Assembly (NCBI GenBank): GCA_905142475.1
Contig: LR990730.1
Coordinates: forward strand, 5,117,501-5,181,500
DNA: 64,000 bases
Origin: Xanthomonas hydrangeae
GTDB lineage: Bacteria; Pseudomonadota; Gammaproteobacteria; Xanthomonadales; Xanthomonadaceae
Direction: 5' to 3'
Shown here: piece after piece, positions 9,992 through 21,700 of the stretch
How the letters are laid out: every line of letters starts with the position of its first letter
Numbering within the stretch: the stretch's first letter is position 1
The notes under the pieces: generated by a model
Told to the model about the DNA's origin: nothing
Seen by the model: the letters and a program-made list of their open reading frames with translations, nothing else
Database searches by the model: none
Made by a program: the position numbers and the translations under genes

Positions 9992-12186
9992 CAGCTGGAC
10001 AGATGCTCGATGGCGGCCACGCTGCCGAGGCGGTCGCCGAGCTTCTTCAGCAACGCGAGCCGATTGGCGCGCAGCTGCGCGTCCTCGGCATTGACCATTA
10101 CTCCATCGAAGAACGCATCGACCTGCGGGCGCAGGCGCCCCAGGCGCGCGAGCACCGCGACGTAGTCGTGGCGGTGCAACGCATCGCCGGTGTCGCCGAT
10201 GGCCGCTTCCACTGCTTCGGCCAGGGCTTCTTCGGCCGGCTCACGCAGCAGACTGGTGTCGATATCGCCGGGAATCTCGCCCTCGACCTTGCGCAGGATG
10301 TTGCGGATGCGCTTGTTGGCCGCAGCCAATGCTTCGGCCTCGGGCAGCGTGGCGAAGATGCCGATCGCATCGATGCGGCGGTCGAAGTCGTAAAGGGAGC
10401 CGTGGGTCGCGCCCAGGTGCGCTCCTACGCTAGCCGGTGTAGGAGCGCCCTCGGGCGCGACCGAGAACAACGCAGCGACCGCGTTAAAGTGCGTGGCAGG
10501 TACGCCTTTGTCTGTGTAGTAACCGCGCAGGCGGTCGAGAATGAATTCAAAGATTTCAGAAGCGAGCTGTGCGTATTGCGTGGAGTCGATATCAGAAATC
10601 GTTTCTTCGTTCTTTAGCGTAGCTTTTCTCACAAGGCGATCCCACGGCATCAACTTGGCCGCAGTCAGTAGCGTCGCCTTCAAATCCAGATCAAACCCAC
10701 TCTCAATCACCGTCCGCGCCAACCCCAACGCATTACGCCGCAACGCAAACGGATCCTTGTTACCAGTCGGCTTCAACCCGGCCGCAAACCCACCGGCCAA
10801 GGTATCCAAACGCTCGGCAATCGCCAGCACCTTGCCCAACGGCGATAGCGCGATGTCGTCGCCGGCAAAGCGCGGTTGATACGCCTCGTCGATGGCCAGC
10901 GAAATCTCACTCGGCTCACCGGCGGACTTGGCGTAATGGCGCCCGGCAATGCCCTGCAATTCCGGAAATTCGTTGACCATGCGCGATTGCAGGTCGTTCT
11001 TGGCCAATGCCGCGGCGCGACGCGCCTGCACCGGATCGGCACCAACCTGCGGAGCAATAATTTCGGCCAGCGCCGCCACGCGCGCCACCTTGTCGGCCAC
11101 CGTGCCCAGCTTGGCCTGGTAGGTCACGCTGGCCAGGCCCGCGCCCATCGCCTCCAGCCCCTGCTTGAGGTCTTCGTCGAAGAAGAACTTGGCATCGGCA
11201 AATCGCGGACGGATCACCCGCTCGTAGCCCTTGGCCACTTCGGCCACGTCCTTGGAGACGATATTGGCGATACCGATGAACTGCTCGGTCAACTTGCCGC
11301 CGGCGTCCAGCACCGGGAAGAACTTCTGGTTGATCTCCATGGTTTCGATCAGCGCTTCCTGCGGCACCGCCAGGAAATCGCGCTCGAAGCTGCACAGCAC
11401 CGCCGACGGCCACTCGACCAGGTTGACCACCTGTTGCAGATTGTCGTCGCTGATGCGCGCGCTGCCACCGGCCTGTTTGGCAGCGGCTTCGACTTCTTCG
11501 ACGATGCGCGCACGGCGTGCGTCCGCATCCACCAGCACGTACGCGGCGCGCAACGCATCCACGTAATCGCCCGGTGCTGCCAGCGCTATCTCGCCCTGAT
11601 GCATGAAGCGGTGCCCGCGGGTGAGGCGATCGCCACGCACGCCCAGCAACTCGGCCGGAATCACCGCATCGCCGAACAGCAGCACCAGCCACTGCACCGG
11701 CCGCGCGAAGGCGTACTCGTGCGCGCCCCAGCGCATCGGCTTGGGGATCGGCATCGCAGCGATGGCTTCGCGCAGGACGTCGGGCAGCAAGTCGGCGGTG
11801 CGCGCGCCCGGCGTCACCGCGCGGTGCACGAAGCGCTCGCCCTTGGCGTCGCTGGTGCGCTCCAGCGCGGTCCAGTCGATGCCGGCCTTGGCGGCGAAAC
11901 CGGCCAGCGCCTTGGTCGGCTTGCCCTCGGCATCCAGCGCGATGTTGAGATACGGGCCCAGCACTTCGGAACGCTGTTCGGGTTGCTCGGTGGCCACGCC
12001 CGGCAGCAGCACCGCCAGACGGCGCGGCGTGGACAGCGGCTTGGCCTCGCCACGGGTGACGGCGACGCCGCGCTTTTCCAGACCGTGCAGCACGCCATCG
12101 AAGAAGGCCTGCGCCAGACCCGGCAGCGCCTTGACCGGCAGCTCTTCGGTGCCCAGTTCGATCAGCAGGGGAAGTTGTTCGCTCAT
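9991..12186 (-). CDS. glyS: Glycine-tRNA ligase beta subunit
   Basis: The 731-residue protein starts [21 protein letters not shown], the hallmark N-terminus of bacterial GlyS. It contains the expected [13 protein letters not shown] and [16 protein letters not shown] segments and a C-terminal anticodon-binding region with [12 protein letters not shown]. It pairs with GlyQ in the alpha2-beta2 glycyl-tRNA synthetase. The length exceeds the roughly 690 residues usual for the family. The excess includes about 20 residues (about 575-594) just before the LYDFDRR motif, encoded by an inserted REP palindrome pair (10405-10462) that keeps the frame open. glyQ lies upstream across a repeat-filled 295-bp gap; the sulfotransferase follows with a one-base overlap. 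Confidence 0.96.
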   Translation of the reverse strand: MSEQLPLLIELGTEELPVKALPGLAQAFFDGVLHGLEKRGVAVTRGEAKPLSTPRRLAVLLPGVATEQPEQRSEVLGPYLNIALDAEGKPTKALAGFAAKAGIDWTALERTSDAKGERFVHRAVTPGARTADLLPDVLREAIAAMPIPKPMRWGAHEYAFARPVQWLVLLFGDAVIPAELLGVRGDRLTRGHRFMHQGEIALAAPGDYVDALRAAYVLVDADARRARIVEEVEAAAKQAGGSARISDDNLQQVVNLVEWPSAVLCSFERDFLAVPQEALIETMEINQKFFPVLDAGGKLTEQFIGIANIVSKDVAEVAKGYERVIRPRFADAKFFFDEDLKQGLEAMGAGLASVTYQAKLGTVADKVARVAALAEIIAPQVGADPVQARRAAALAKNDLQSRMVNEFPELQGIAGRHYAKSAGEPSEISLAIDEAYQPRFAGDDIALSPLGKVLAIAERLDTLAGGFAAGLKPTGNKDPFALRRNALGLARTVIESGFDLDLKATLLTAAKLMPWDRLVRKATLKNEETISDIDSTQYAQLASEIFEFILDRLRGYYTDKGVPATHFNAVAALFSVAPEGAPTPASVGAHLGATHGSLYDFDRRIDAIGIFATLPEAEALAAANKRIRNILRKVEGEIPGDIDTSLLREPAEEALAEAVEAAIGDTGDALHRHDYVAVLARLGRLRPQVDAFFDGVMVNAEDAQLRANRLALLKKLGDRLGSVAAIEHLSS
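10405..10462. repeat. REP palindrome pair (REPIN-like) inside glyS
   Basis: Two 24-bp arms (10405-10428 and 10439-10462) form a nearly perfect inverted repeat around a 10-base spacer. Each carries the GTAGGAGCGC...GCGCGACC core also seen at 26078-26146 and 26303-26370. The element lies wholly within the glyS reading frame and adds no stop codon. Confidence 0.85.
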
Positions 12187-12208
12187 AAGACGTGGACCTT
12201 GACGTGTT

Positions 12209-12480
12209 CCCTTCTCCCGTCGGGAGAAGGTGCCCCGAAGGGGCGGATGAGGGGACGGGCAAAGCCTATGGAGTTTGGGTGCAAGAGGGCGACGCCTCGG
12301 ACCCTCACCCCAACCCCTCTCCCGAGGGGAGAGGGGCTTGCTGGTCCCTTCTCCCGTCGGGAGAAGGTGCCCCGAAAGGGGCGGATGAGGGTCCGGGCGA
12401 AGCTCTGTGGAGTTTGGGTGCAGGAGGGCTGCGCCTCCGTACCCTCACCCCAACCCCTCTCCCGGGGGGAGAGGGGCTCG
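12209..12480. repeat. Two tandem copies of a 137-bp palindromic repeat between glyS and glyQ
   Basis: Copy 1 spans 12209-12345 and copy 2 spans 12346-12480. Each opens with CCCTTCTCCCGTCGGGAGAAGG and ends with CCCCTCTCCC...GGGAGAGGGGC, with a weakly diverged middle (GAGTTTGGGTGCA...CCTCACCCCAACC). The two end modules are perfect or near-perfect hairpins. Related single modules recur at 47861 and 51165. The array fills almost the whole glyQ-glyS gap. Confidence 0.9.
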
Positions 12481-12481
12481 G

Positions 12482-13390
12482 TTACTTCTTTACTCCGGGA
12501 AAGCCCAGCTTCTCGCGCTGTGCGTAATACGCCTGCGCCACGCCTTGCGACAACGTGCGCACGCGCAGGATGTAGCGCTGGCGCTCGGTCACGCTGATCG
12601 CGCGGCGCGCGTCCAGCAGATTGAACGCGTGGCTGGCCTTGGTCACCTGCTCATACGCCGGCAGCGGCAAGCCGACCTCGATCAACTGCTTGGCCTCGGC
12701 TTCGCAGGCCTCGAAGCGGTGGAACAGCTCGGCCACATTGGCATGCTCGAAGTTGTAGGCGCTCTGCTCCACTTCGTTCTGGTGGTACACATCGCCGTAG
12801 CTCACCGGGGTGCCGTCCGGGCCGTAGGTCCACACCAGGTCGTAGACGTTGTCGCAGCTCTGCAGGTACATGCACAGCCGTTCCAACCCATAGGTGATCT
12901 CGCCCAACACCGGTTTGCACTCCAGCCCGCCAGCCTGCTGGAAGTAGGTGAACTGGGTCACTTCCATACCGTTGAGCCAGACTTCCCAGCCCAGGCCCCA
13001 GGCGCCGAGGGTCGGCGATTCCCAGTTGTCCTCGACAAAGCGCAGGTCGTGCACCAGCGGGTCGATGCCCAGCGCCTGCAACGAGCCCAGATACAGGTCC
13101 TGGATGTTGTCCGGGTTGGGCTTCATCGCCACCTGGTACTGGTAATAGCGCTGCAGGCGGTTGGGGTTTTCACCGTAGCGGCCGTCGGTGGGGCGGCGCG
13201 AGGGCTGCACGTAAGCCGCATTCCACGGCTCCGGCCCCAGCGCGCGCAGGAAGGTGGCCGGATGGAACGTGCCTGCGCCCACTTCCAGGTCCAGCGGCTG
13301 GATCAGCACGCAGCCTTGCTCGGCCCAGTACTGGTTGAGGGTCTGGATCAGGCCCTGGAAAGTGATTGGAACGCGCCGGGAATCGGACAT
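12482..13390 (-). CDS. glyQ: Glycine-tRNA ligase alpha subunit
   Basis: The 302-residue catalytic alpha subunit starts [20 protein letters not shown] and contains the conserved [40 protein letters not shown] and [16 protein letters not shown] motifs of class II GlyQ. The ATG at 13390 gives the family-standard N-terminus; an in-frame start further upstream (13459) adds unconserved residues. It aminoacylates tRNA-Gly with GlyS, which lies downstream on the same strand. The gene is divergent from the GspE-type ATPase, leaving a 90-bp shared promoter region. Confidence 0.97.
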   Translation of the reverse strand: MSDSRRVPITFQGLIQTLNQYWAEQGCVLIQPLDLEVGAGTFHPATFLRALGPEPWNAAYVQPSRRPTDGRYGENPNRLQRYYQYQVAMKPNPDNIQDLYLGSLQALGIDPLVHDLRFVEDNWESPTLGAWGLGWEVWLNGMEVTQFTYFQQAGGLECKPVLGEITYGLERLCMYLQSCDNVYDLVWTYGPDGTPVSYGDVYHQNEVEQSAYNFEHANVAELFHRFEACEAEAKQLIEVGLPLPAYEQVTKASHAFNLLDARRAISVTERQRYILRVRTLSQGVAQAYYAQREKLGFPGVKK

Positions 13391-13480
13391 GCAGCAAGGG
13401 CCGTGCGGAAGGGGTGCGCTAGTATACCGGCCGACCCGCAGCGCTTTGCCGCGGAGCACTGCGGCAGGGGAACATCGAGC

Positions 13481-15295
13481 ATGGAACAGCGGCGTACGGC
13501 CGATCCTGAAGGCGCAGTGGCACTGCTACCGCGCGGCCGGCTGATGTTCGACCCGATCGCTGCCGCGTTGCTTGCCGATGGCATGGTGGTGCCGCACGAA
13601 CACGAGCGCGTGCAGTTCTCCGCCGCCGGCGTGCGCAACGCCAGCGAAGTGCATCCGCTGGTGCTGCTGGCCAACCTCAAGCTGCATGCCGCGCAGCCGC
13701 CGGCCGGCGAACTCGGGCTGGAACGGCTGACCGAATGGCTGGCCACCCGCACCGGCCTGCGCTATCTGCGCATCGATCCCACCCGCATCGATGTGGCCGC
13801 AGTCACCGGTGTGGTCTCGCATGCGTATGCGCGCCGCCACCGCATCCTGCCGCTGGCGCTGGATGCCGAGCGCGTGCTGATCGCCACCAGCGAGCCGCTG
13901 GCGCTGGACTGGCTGGCCGACGTGCAGCATCTGAGCCGGCGTCGGATCGAGCTGGCACTGATCAACCCGCTGGACCTGCATCGCTACACGATGGAGTTCT
14001 TCGGCGTGACCCAGTCGGTGCGCGGCGCGCGCGGCGATGTGCGCAGCGCCGAGCCGGGCGCGGGCCTGCCCAGCTTTGAGCAATTGGTGGAGTTGGGCCG
14101 CGCCGGCGACGTCAATGCCGACGACCACCACATCGTGCATATCGTCGACTGGCTGCTGCAGTACGCCTATGAGCAGCGGGCAAGCGACATCCATCTGGAG
14201 CCGCGTCGCGAGGCCGGGCGCATGCGCTTCCGCATCGACGGGGTGCTGCACAAGGTGCTGGAAGTGCCGCCGTCGGTGATGACCGCGGTGGTCAGCCGCA
14301 TCAAGGTGCTGGGCCGCATGGACCTGGCCGAACGCCGCCGCCCGCAGGATGGCCGCATCAAGACCCGCTCGCCGGGCGGGCGCGAGGTGGAAATGCGCCT
14401 GTCCACGATGCCCACCGCGTTCGGCGAGAAGTGCGTGATGCGCATCTTCGACCCGGATTCGGCGTTCAAGAGCATCGAGCAGCTCGGCTTCAGCCCGGAA
14501 GAAGCCGCCGGCTGGAGCGCGCTGGTCGAGCGCCCCCATGGCATCGTGCTGGTCACCGGCCCCACCGGCTCGGGCAAGACCACCACGCTGTATTCCACGC
14601 TCAAGCGCCTGGCCACGCCGGATGTGAACGTGTGCAGCGTGGAAGACCCGATCGAGATGGTCGCACCGGAATTCAACCAGATGCAGGTCCAGCAGAACAT
14701 CGACCTGGATTTCGCCAGCGGTGTGCGCACGCTGCTGCGCCAGGACCCGGACATCATCATGATCGGCGAAATCCGCGACCTGGAAACCGCGCAGATGGCG
14801 GTGCAGGCCTCGCTCACCGGGCATCTGGTGCTGTCGACGCTGCACACCAACGACGCCGCCTCGGCGATCACCCGTTTGCTGGACCTGGGCGTGCCGCATT
14901 ATCTGGTCGCCTCCACGCTCAACGGCGTGCTGGCGCAGCGGCTGGTGCGCACCCTGTGCGTGCACTGCAAGCGCCCGCACACGCTCAGCGACGACGACTG
15001 GTCGGCGATTCGCGAACCGGGCGAAGCGCTGCCGGAGGTGCTCAATGTGCACGCCCCGGTCGGTTGCCTGGAATGCCGCCGCACCGGCTATCTGGGGCGT
15101 GTGGGCTTGTACGAATTGCTGCCGGTGACCCCGCGCCTGCGCAGCCTGATCCGCGCCGACACCGACCTGGCCAGCTTCAGCCATGCCGCCCGCGGCGAGG
15201 GATTGCGCACGCTGCGCCGCACCGGCATGGAGAAGGTCGCCGCCGGGCTGACCACCATCGAAGAAGTGCTGTCGGTGTTGCCACCGCGGGAATAA
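13481..15295 (+). CDS. GspE/PilB-family type II/IV secretion ATPase
   Basis: The 604-residue protein starts at the ATG at 13481, about 10 bases after GGCAGGGG. The N-terminal domain (about 20-170) resembles the GspE/MshE N-terminal fold. The ATPase core has Walker [14 protein letters not shown] (about 360), an Asp box (VEDPIEM), Walker [13 protein letters not shown] (about 421) and a His box ([20 protein letters not shown]). A tetracysteine zinc motif follows (CVHC about 492, CLEC about 530), as in GspE and PilB. It would power assembly of a type II secretion pseudopilus or a type IV pilus from the cytoplasmic face. It stands alone here, without gsp or pil neighbours, so which machine it serves is open. 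Confidence 0.9.
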   Translation: MEQRRTADPEGAVALLPRGRLMFDPIAAALLADGMVVPHEHERVQFSAAGVRNASEVHPLVLLANLKLHAAQPPAGELGLERLTEWLATRTGLRYLRIDPTRIDVAAVTGVVSHAYARRHRILPLALDAERVLIATSEPLALDWLADVQHLSRRRIELALINPLDLHRYTMEFFGVTQSVRGARGDVRSAEPGAGLPSFEQLVELGRAGDVNADDHHIVHIVDWLLQYAYEQRASDIHLEPRREAGRMRFRIDGVLHKVLEVPPSVMTAVVSRIKVLGRMDLAERRRPQDGRIKTRSPGGREVEMRLSTMPTAFGEKCVMRIFDPDSAFKSIEQLGFSPEEAAGWSALVERPHGIVLVTGPTGSGKTTTLYSTLKRLATPDVNVCSVEDPIEMVAPEFNQMQVQQNIDLDFASGVRTLLRQDPDIIMIGEIRDLETAQMAVQASLTGHLVLSTLHTNDAASAITRLLDLGVPHYLVASTLNGVLAQRLVRTLCVHCKRPHTLSDDDWSAIREPGEALPEVLNVHAPVGCLECRRTGYLGRVGLYELLPVTPRLRSLIRADTDLASFSHAARGEGLRTLRRTGMEKVAAGLTTIEEVLSVLPPRE

Positions 15296-15748
15296 ACGCG
15301 TCCTCCATCCTACTGAGCACGCCGCTTGCGCGTGTTTGGCAGCCGGCACGCGCGTGCATGATCGGTGCGCAGACCATCGACGTCGCAAGGCATCGAGGGC
15401 CGTCAAGGATCGGGAAAAATTTGCTGTCTGACAGCGAGACCGATCCCTGCCGATCCCTGGTTTTCGCTCAGGCACGCCAGGCGTCCGGTGAAGCATTCCA
15501 CCAGCGCGTTGTCGGTGAGCAGGACGCCCAGACGCATCCGTTTCCTACGCGGTTCTCGCACACCCTGACGGTCGATTACCGTGCCGGCGATCGACTCACT
15601 GGCCGGCCGCTGCGAGCCCCTTTCTCCCTGGCGTTCCCGCAGCAGTGGAACTCGGCGCCCATGCCTTCATGGTCGAGACGGCACCTGGCTCGCAGCTCCA
15701 TCTTCTCAACAGTCGCAATTCCCCACGTTCCGGGGGGTGGATTGGCCC
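15296..15748. other. Accessory junction without an intact gene
   Basis: This 453-bp gap between the GspE-type ATPase and the effector gene holds no credible full-length gene. Its recognisable content is an IS3-type transposase scrap at 15450-15530; the remainder has scattered short frames that look non-coding. Confidence 0.6.
15450..15530 (-). mobile_element. Remnant of an IS3-family transposase (OrfB C-terminal part)
   Basis: Read on the minus strand, this stretch encodes LLTDNALVECFTGRLACLSENQ. That matches the conserved integrase-core signature NAFxESFNGRLRDECLN of IS3/IS407-type OrfB around the catalytic Glu. Nothing else of the element is intact and no terminal inverted repeats were found. 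It sits about 220 bp beyond the end of the effector gene, consistent with past IS activity at this accessory segment. Confidence 0.6.
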
Positions 15749-18700
15749 TCATGCGCGCTCCCCCAGACGCTCGACGCCGACAGGCTTGCCCACCTTAGCG
15801 GTCATCTCGTGCATCGCCTGTGTGTGCGCTGCGATCTCCTGCGTCAGTTTTGCCTGCCTGACCGGATCGGGCTGAGGTTTTTGCCGCTCCCTGTCGAGTC
15901 GTGTCTGCGCCAACTGCATCCGCTTGTACGACAGATGTGTTTGCGCCTTGGCGTTGAAGCTCTCGGCAGTGTGGAACTGCACTTCAAACGCGTAGCCCTC
16001 GGCATCGGTGAAGCGGGCATTGATGCCCCGGTAGGTGCCGTCTCCTGAGGTAAAGTAATTCTGCAGCTTCACGCACGTCGTCCCTTGCCGACGCAGCGTC
16101 TCCTGTGCCGCCAGCACCTTGACCACGAAATCCTCGGACGGCAGCTCAAGCGCATAGCGCAGCGCATCGCCCACGCTCTGCGTGGCCTGTTCTGCTGTCA
16201 TGCCGGCGCGCAGATGGCGCCGGATCTTGTCCTTGATCGAGGCGACCGATTTCTGGAACGGGGCCTGTTGCACCTGCTCGATCCGGCCCTGTTTGGCGTC
16301 GTAGCGCACGTTGCCCCACAGCCGCGCGCCCAAGCCTTCGGCCAGCGTGTTGAGCACCGGCGTCAGTGACGCTTGCTTGCCTGCTGCGGCGTTGAACACG
16401 CTGTGTGCCAGCGATGCGTCCGCATAGACGGGTGTCTGTTCGGAGGCGAGCGCCGGCATTGTGCTTGCCAACGCCGGCACGGTCTCTTCCTGCCAGTCGT
16501 CGATCTCCTCGCACCCTGGCGGCGAGGCCACGCGCTTGAAGGCCTCCAACGCAGGCTCCTGCAGCTTGCGCTGCTCGGCCCGCGACGCGCCGCCAAGCGC
16601 CAGCGCATGGGTGCGCTTGTACAGATCGTGGAAGCGCTCCTTGAGCTCGAAGGTCTCCGGCGTGTGGAACTGGATCTCCCACAGCGCATCGTCAGGGCTG
16701 CGCAGGGTGACATTGATGGCCTTGAAGGAGGGCGGGTAATCGGTGAATTGATTGGTCAGCTTGACCCGTGCATGGCCCTGATCGTCCAGTGCGGCCAGCA
16801 CAGCGCGCAGGCCGGCTGTAAAGTCCTGCGGTTGCAGCACCACGCTATAGCGCAGCGCATCGTTGACGCCCGCCGCCGCTTCTTCCAACGTCTGCTTTTT
16901 CAATACCACCCGCTGCTTGAGCTTTTCCTGCAACGAGCCGTATGACTTCAGTTGATGCTGTGTGCCGGCCAGTTGCCCGCCATGGCGGGCGGCAACGCGC
17001 TTGAGCATGTCGGTGACCTGCGGTTCCATCTGGCGCGCACGCGTCGACAAGGCCTGCGCCTTGAGCGCAATGTCCTGCGGCTGCACGGCGCGCAGGCGCT
17101 CGGCCGGCGGCTGCGGACGATCGATCCAGCCGGCCTGCTGTAGCGCGTCAAGCGCGTCTTCCATGACGCCGGCGGCCATCGACGGCATGCGCTGCAGCAG
17201 CAGCTTGGTCTGTTCGGGGTTGAAGCGCCCGTCCTGCATGGCTCGGGCGGTTGCCCTGCTGTAGGGCACATTGCGGACCCGCTCGGCGAAGCTTCGCTCG
17301 GACCGTTCGCAGGCCTCCACGATCTTGGCGAACAGCGCCGTGCCGGTGTCGGACTTCAGCGCATCGGTGCCGACCTTGATGGCGATGGTGAACAGGTTGC
17401 GCATGGTCAGTTCCGGCTCGTCGGGGATGAGCCCGGGTTGCCCATCCGGGAACTGCGCATGCGATAGCCGGCACACTGGGTAGTTGTCCAGGATGGCGTG
17501 GATGCGCGCCTCGACACCAGAGGCGGCCGCGTAGGCCTCGGCCAGTCCGGGAAACGCCTCGGCCAGGGCCTCGGGCAACGCCGGCGCGGCGCTGCCGGCC
17601 TCCGAGCCTGCCTCAAGCGCAAGCAGCTGCGCGTGCAGCAATTCGGCCGCCTGGCGCGCCTCGGACAGGTGGGCGCGCTCGATCGCTTCGCGCGCCTGCA
17701 CACGCAGCGTCGCCAACACCTGGGGATCGCGGGCCTGCTCTTCGAGCAGCTCGTGCAAACCGGTGCGCAACTCACGCTCGATGCCATCGTAGGTGCCGAA
17801 CATCATCGCGCGCGCCATCGCCTCGCGCAGCTCGTCCGGTTGCGCCATGAAACGCGCCGCCAGCGTGGCCGCTGCCGCGGTGACGCGCTGACCGCGCTTG
17901 AGGGACATGATTTCCGACAGCCGCCCGGGCTGGTAGTGGCCGCTGACCGGGTCGATGGCCGGAGTGGCCGTCTTCGGCGGTTTGAAGGACTGCTGCCGAC
18001 CGCGCCGGGACTGGCGATCCACCATCACCCGCGAAATCAGCGCGGCCAGCTTGGGGTAGCCTGCGTAGACAAACGCATCGTCCCCGTCGGTGTCCATGTT
18101 GCGTTTGCGCAACTCGTCGATCGGCAGTGCGCCCAGGCGCCCAGGCTCCACGATGTCCTTGAGCCGCAGGCTGCCGGTGCTGAGGATGTCGCCCGGCAAG
18201 GCACCGCGGTCGCGGCCGTTCGTCCAGGACGACAGCGTCTTCAGATCTTCCTTGGAGCAGGCCAGGTCGGTGTCGGAAAACTCAGCCGGCCACTGCTGCT
18301 CGGGCACGACAACCAGCATGCCCTTGCTGTGCAGCATCTGCGGATCGACGCCGGAGCGATCGTCGAAACCGGTGTAGCTGTACTGGATGCCGAAGCACTG
18401 GGAGAGGAAGGCGGCGGTGGCGTCGCCCTTGGCCACGGTGGCGATGCGTTGCTCCGGCACCGGCAGCAGATTCTCCTTGTCGTAGGGGGGCTTGCCGAGC
18501 AGCAACGGGCCGCCGGCCAGGTCGAAGGCCTGGCTGCGCTGCTGCGGCAGATGCACCTTGTCGTCGGCCGACGGCACCGCCCGGACCCGCTGGCCCCGGT
18601 AGCCGCCGCCGATGAGCGGCCTGTACACCCAGAGAGGGTCATCGCCTGTCGGCTCCAGTGTCTGCAGCCGATCCTGCATCGCCGCGTGCGCCTCTTCCAG

Positions 18701-21700
18701 CGCAGCCGCATCGCGCGGGTAATGCTGCAGCGCCTGCGCTGGCATCCGCGAAGGGCCCTTGTCCTTGGCCACCAGATCGCGCTGCTCCTCGGTAGCCTGG
18801 TTCGCCTGCACTGCCTGCCAGGCATCGTAATGCTTGCGGAAGGCCGGAATTGACAAGGCCACCTCCAGTTTCAGGAAACCGCAGCCATCGTTGGGGCAAA
18901 GCGCCAGGGGTGTTCCATCCACGGCCAACGGCTTGAACGGATGCGCAGGGCCCTCGACGTCGTCGAACATCCCCAGCCGCAGCGTTCCCTCCACGACATG
19001 GTCACTGGGCACCATCTCCAGCAGCGAGCGCTGCATGCGCGACCAGTCCTCGCGTTGCGGAGCGAGCTTGGCGGCCAGTTGCATCAGGCTGCTGCCCGGG
19101 GCGGTGTCGGCATAGCGGAATGCCGGCAACAGCGACGCCGACTCCTTCCTGGAAGACGTCACGAGACTGCTGCTACCGGATTTGCTGCGCGCAGCGCGGC
19201 TGCCGCCGAACAGGTCAAAGCGCCAGGGCTCACCGGTGTAGTTGAACGTCCGCGCCAGCATGAAGGTCGAAATCTCCCCGGGCAGCTGGACCTCTACTAG
19301 CGGCAGCCCGGTCAGGCGCGCAAACAGCGAGTACGGCTTGTCCGATGCGCTCTGGTTGGTCGACAATTCCTTGCCCAGCAGATCGACCACCACATGGATC
19401 GTGCTGCCACGGCCGGGGGCCGGCGCCACTGGCCGACCGGGTGTCGAGGACATGCTCAAGCGCCCACTGTCCAGGTCAAAGCGGGTCGGTGGATGGGCCT
19501 GGGTAATCGTCGGCGCGTCCTTGGTCATGCGCAGGTCCAGGGCGTCGAACACCTGGTCGCCGGCCTCGATCTGCGCGATCAGGTTCCAGCTCATCTCGCC
19601 CAGGTCCGCCTGGATCGCCTCGCGCGTCCGTGCCAGCGTCAGGTCCACCCACTTCACCAGTTCGTCGCGGCGCTGGCGCTGTTCCTTCCGCGGGCCGTCA
19701 AGATGGCGCGCTTTCCATTGCCAGCTCACCACCGCGTAGGCTTTGAGCACCTGGTAGAAGGTCAGCGCCGGGCAGCGCGTTGCATGCTGTTCGATGTCGG
19801 CCGAAGCGCGCGTACCGTCGTCGCGCAGGTACAGGTCGATCTTGCGCGCGGCGATGGGCTGCAACGTATCGAACACGCGCAATGCCTGGCCCCGGTGGCG
19901 GGGGCTCAGCTCCGGACTGCGGATCAGCGGCAACAGTCCCATGCAGAGGCTGCCGATCCCCTCAAGGCTGGTCTGGCGTAATCCATCATCCCCGATCAGG
20001 GCCGACACCCGCTCCAGCGCCGGCTGCCCCAGCGGACGCATCTGGCGCTGCAGCCGCGCCGCCGCAAGGGCCTTGAAGAGCAGCCCGATATCGGCGGCCG
20101 AGGCGGACGCAAACCGCTCGCGGTGCAGGTCCAGGTGCCCGGCCATCGCCTGCAGTTTGGCCACGCCCAGGGGCCGGAACTGCTCATCGCCCTCATCGTC
20201 CAGCTGCAGCAAGCGGGACATCGCGTTGGCCACCATGGCGATCCCGCGCATCTCGAACTGCCGCCAGGGCAGCTCGGTCGAGCCTGCGCGCTCGGCGAGC
20301 AGCACGAATGCCGTTTGACACGCCGGCCTGGCGAGGCATTTGCTCAGCGCGTTGAGCGCGATGGCCACGCCTAGCGCGCCCAGGGCGCTGCGCAACTCGC
20401 GATCGCCGGCCAGCCTCGTCGCCAACAGGTCGGTGGCCACCTCGCAGGCCGGAGAGGCGGTCCATTTGCTCATGGCGTTGAGCGCTGCGGTCACGTCGAT
20501 AGGGCCGAAGGCCTCGCGCAGGTCCGGCTCGTCGGTCAGCCGCGCGACCAGCGCCATGGCGGCCGCCGTACAGCTCGCGTCAGCGGGCCATTTGCTCATG
20601 GCGCCCAGCGCATTGCTCATGCCTTGCGGGTCCAGGGCATTGCGTAGCCCAGGATCGTCGGCCAGCCGCGCGGCCAGCGCACGGGCGGCGTCCGCACAGA
20701 GCGCATTGTCGGGCCATTTGCTCAGGGCGTTGAGCGCGCTGGCCAGGCCGTGCGGGTCCAGGGCATTGCGCAATTCGGGACCGTCGGCCAGCCGCGCGGC
20801 CAGCGCACTGCCGGCGGCTGCGCAGACCGGCGAGCCGGGCCATTTGCTCAGGGCGTTGAGCACGGTTGCCACGCCATGCGGAGTCAGGGCCTTGCGTAAC
20901 TTAAGATCGTCGGCCAACCGTCCGGCAAGCGCACTGGCGGCGGCCGCACAGACGGGCGTGCCGGACCACTTGCTCAGGGCGTTGAGTACGGTCGCCACCC
21001 ATTGCGGGTCCAGCGCCTGGACTAACCCAGGGTCGTCGGCCAGCCGCTCGGCAAGCGCGCTGACAGCGGCCCCACAGACGGGCGTGTCGGACCATTTGCT
21101 CAGGGCGTTGAGCACGGCCGCCACCCCTTGCGGGTCCAGCGCCTGGACTAACCCAGGGTCGTCGGCCAGCCGCTCGGCAAGCGTACGGGTGGCGGTCGCA
21201 CACACCTCGTTGTCGGGCCATTTGCTCAGGGCATGGAGCGCGTTGGCCACCTCTTGCGGCTTGAGGGCTTGGCGCACATCGGGCTCGAATGCCAGCCGCT
21301 CGGCCAGCGCATGGGCGGCGGCCGCACAGAGCGCGTTGTCGGGCCATTTGATCAGGGCGTTGAGCGTGATGGCCAAGCCTTGCGAGTCCAGAGCCTTGCG
21401 CAACCTAGGGTCGTCGACCAGCCGTGCGACCAGTGCACTGGCGGCAGCTGCACAGGCCTCGTTGTTTGGCCATTTGCTCAAGGCATTCAACGCGTTGGTC
21501 ACTTCTATCGCGTTGAGTGCCTCGCGCAAGCCGGGATCGTCGGCCAGCCGCCCGGCCAGCGCGCTGACGGCCTCAGCGCCATCGGCCATGTCGGGCCATT
21601 TGCACAGGGCGTTGAGAACGACGACCACGCATTGCGGTTGGAGTGCCTTGCGCAACTGCGGATCGTCGGCCAGCCGCTGGGCCAGTGCGCTGGCGGCGGC

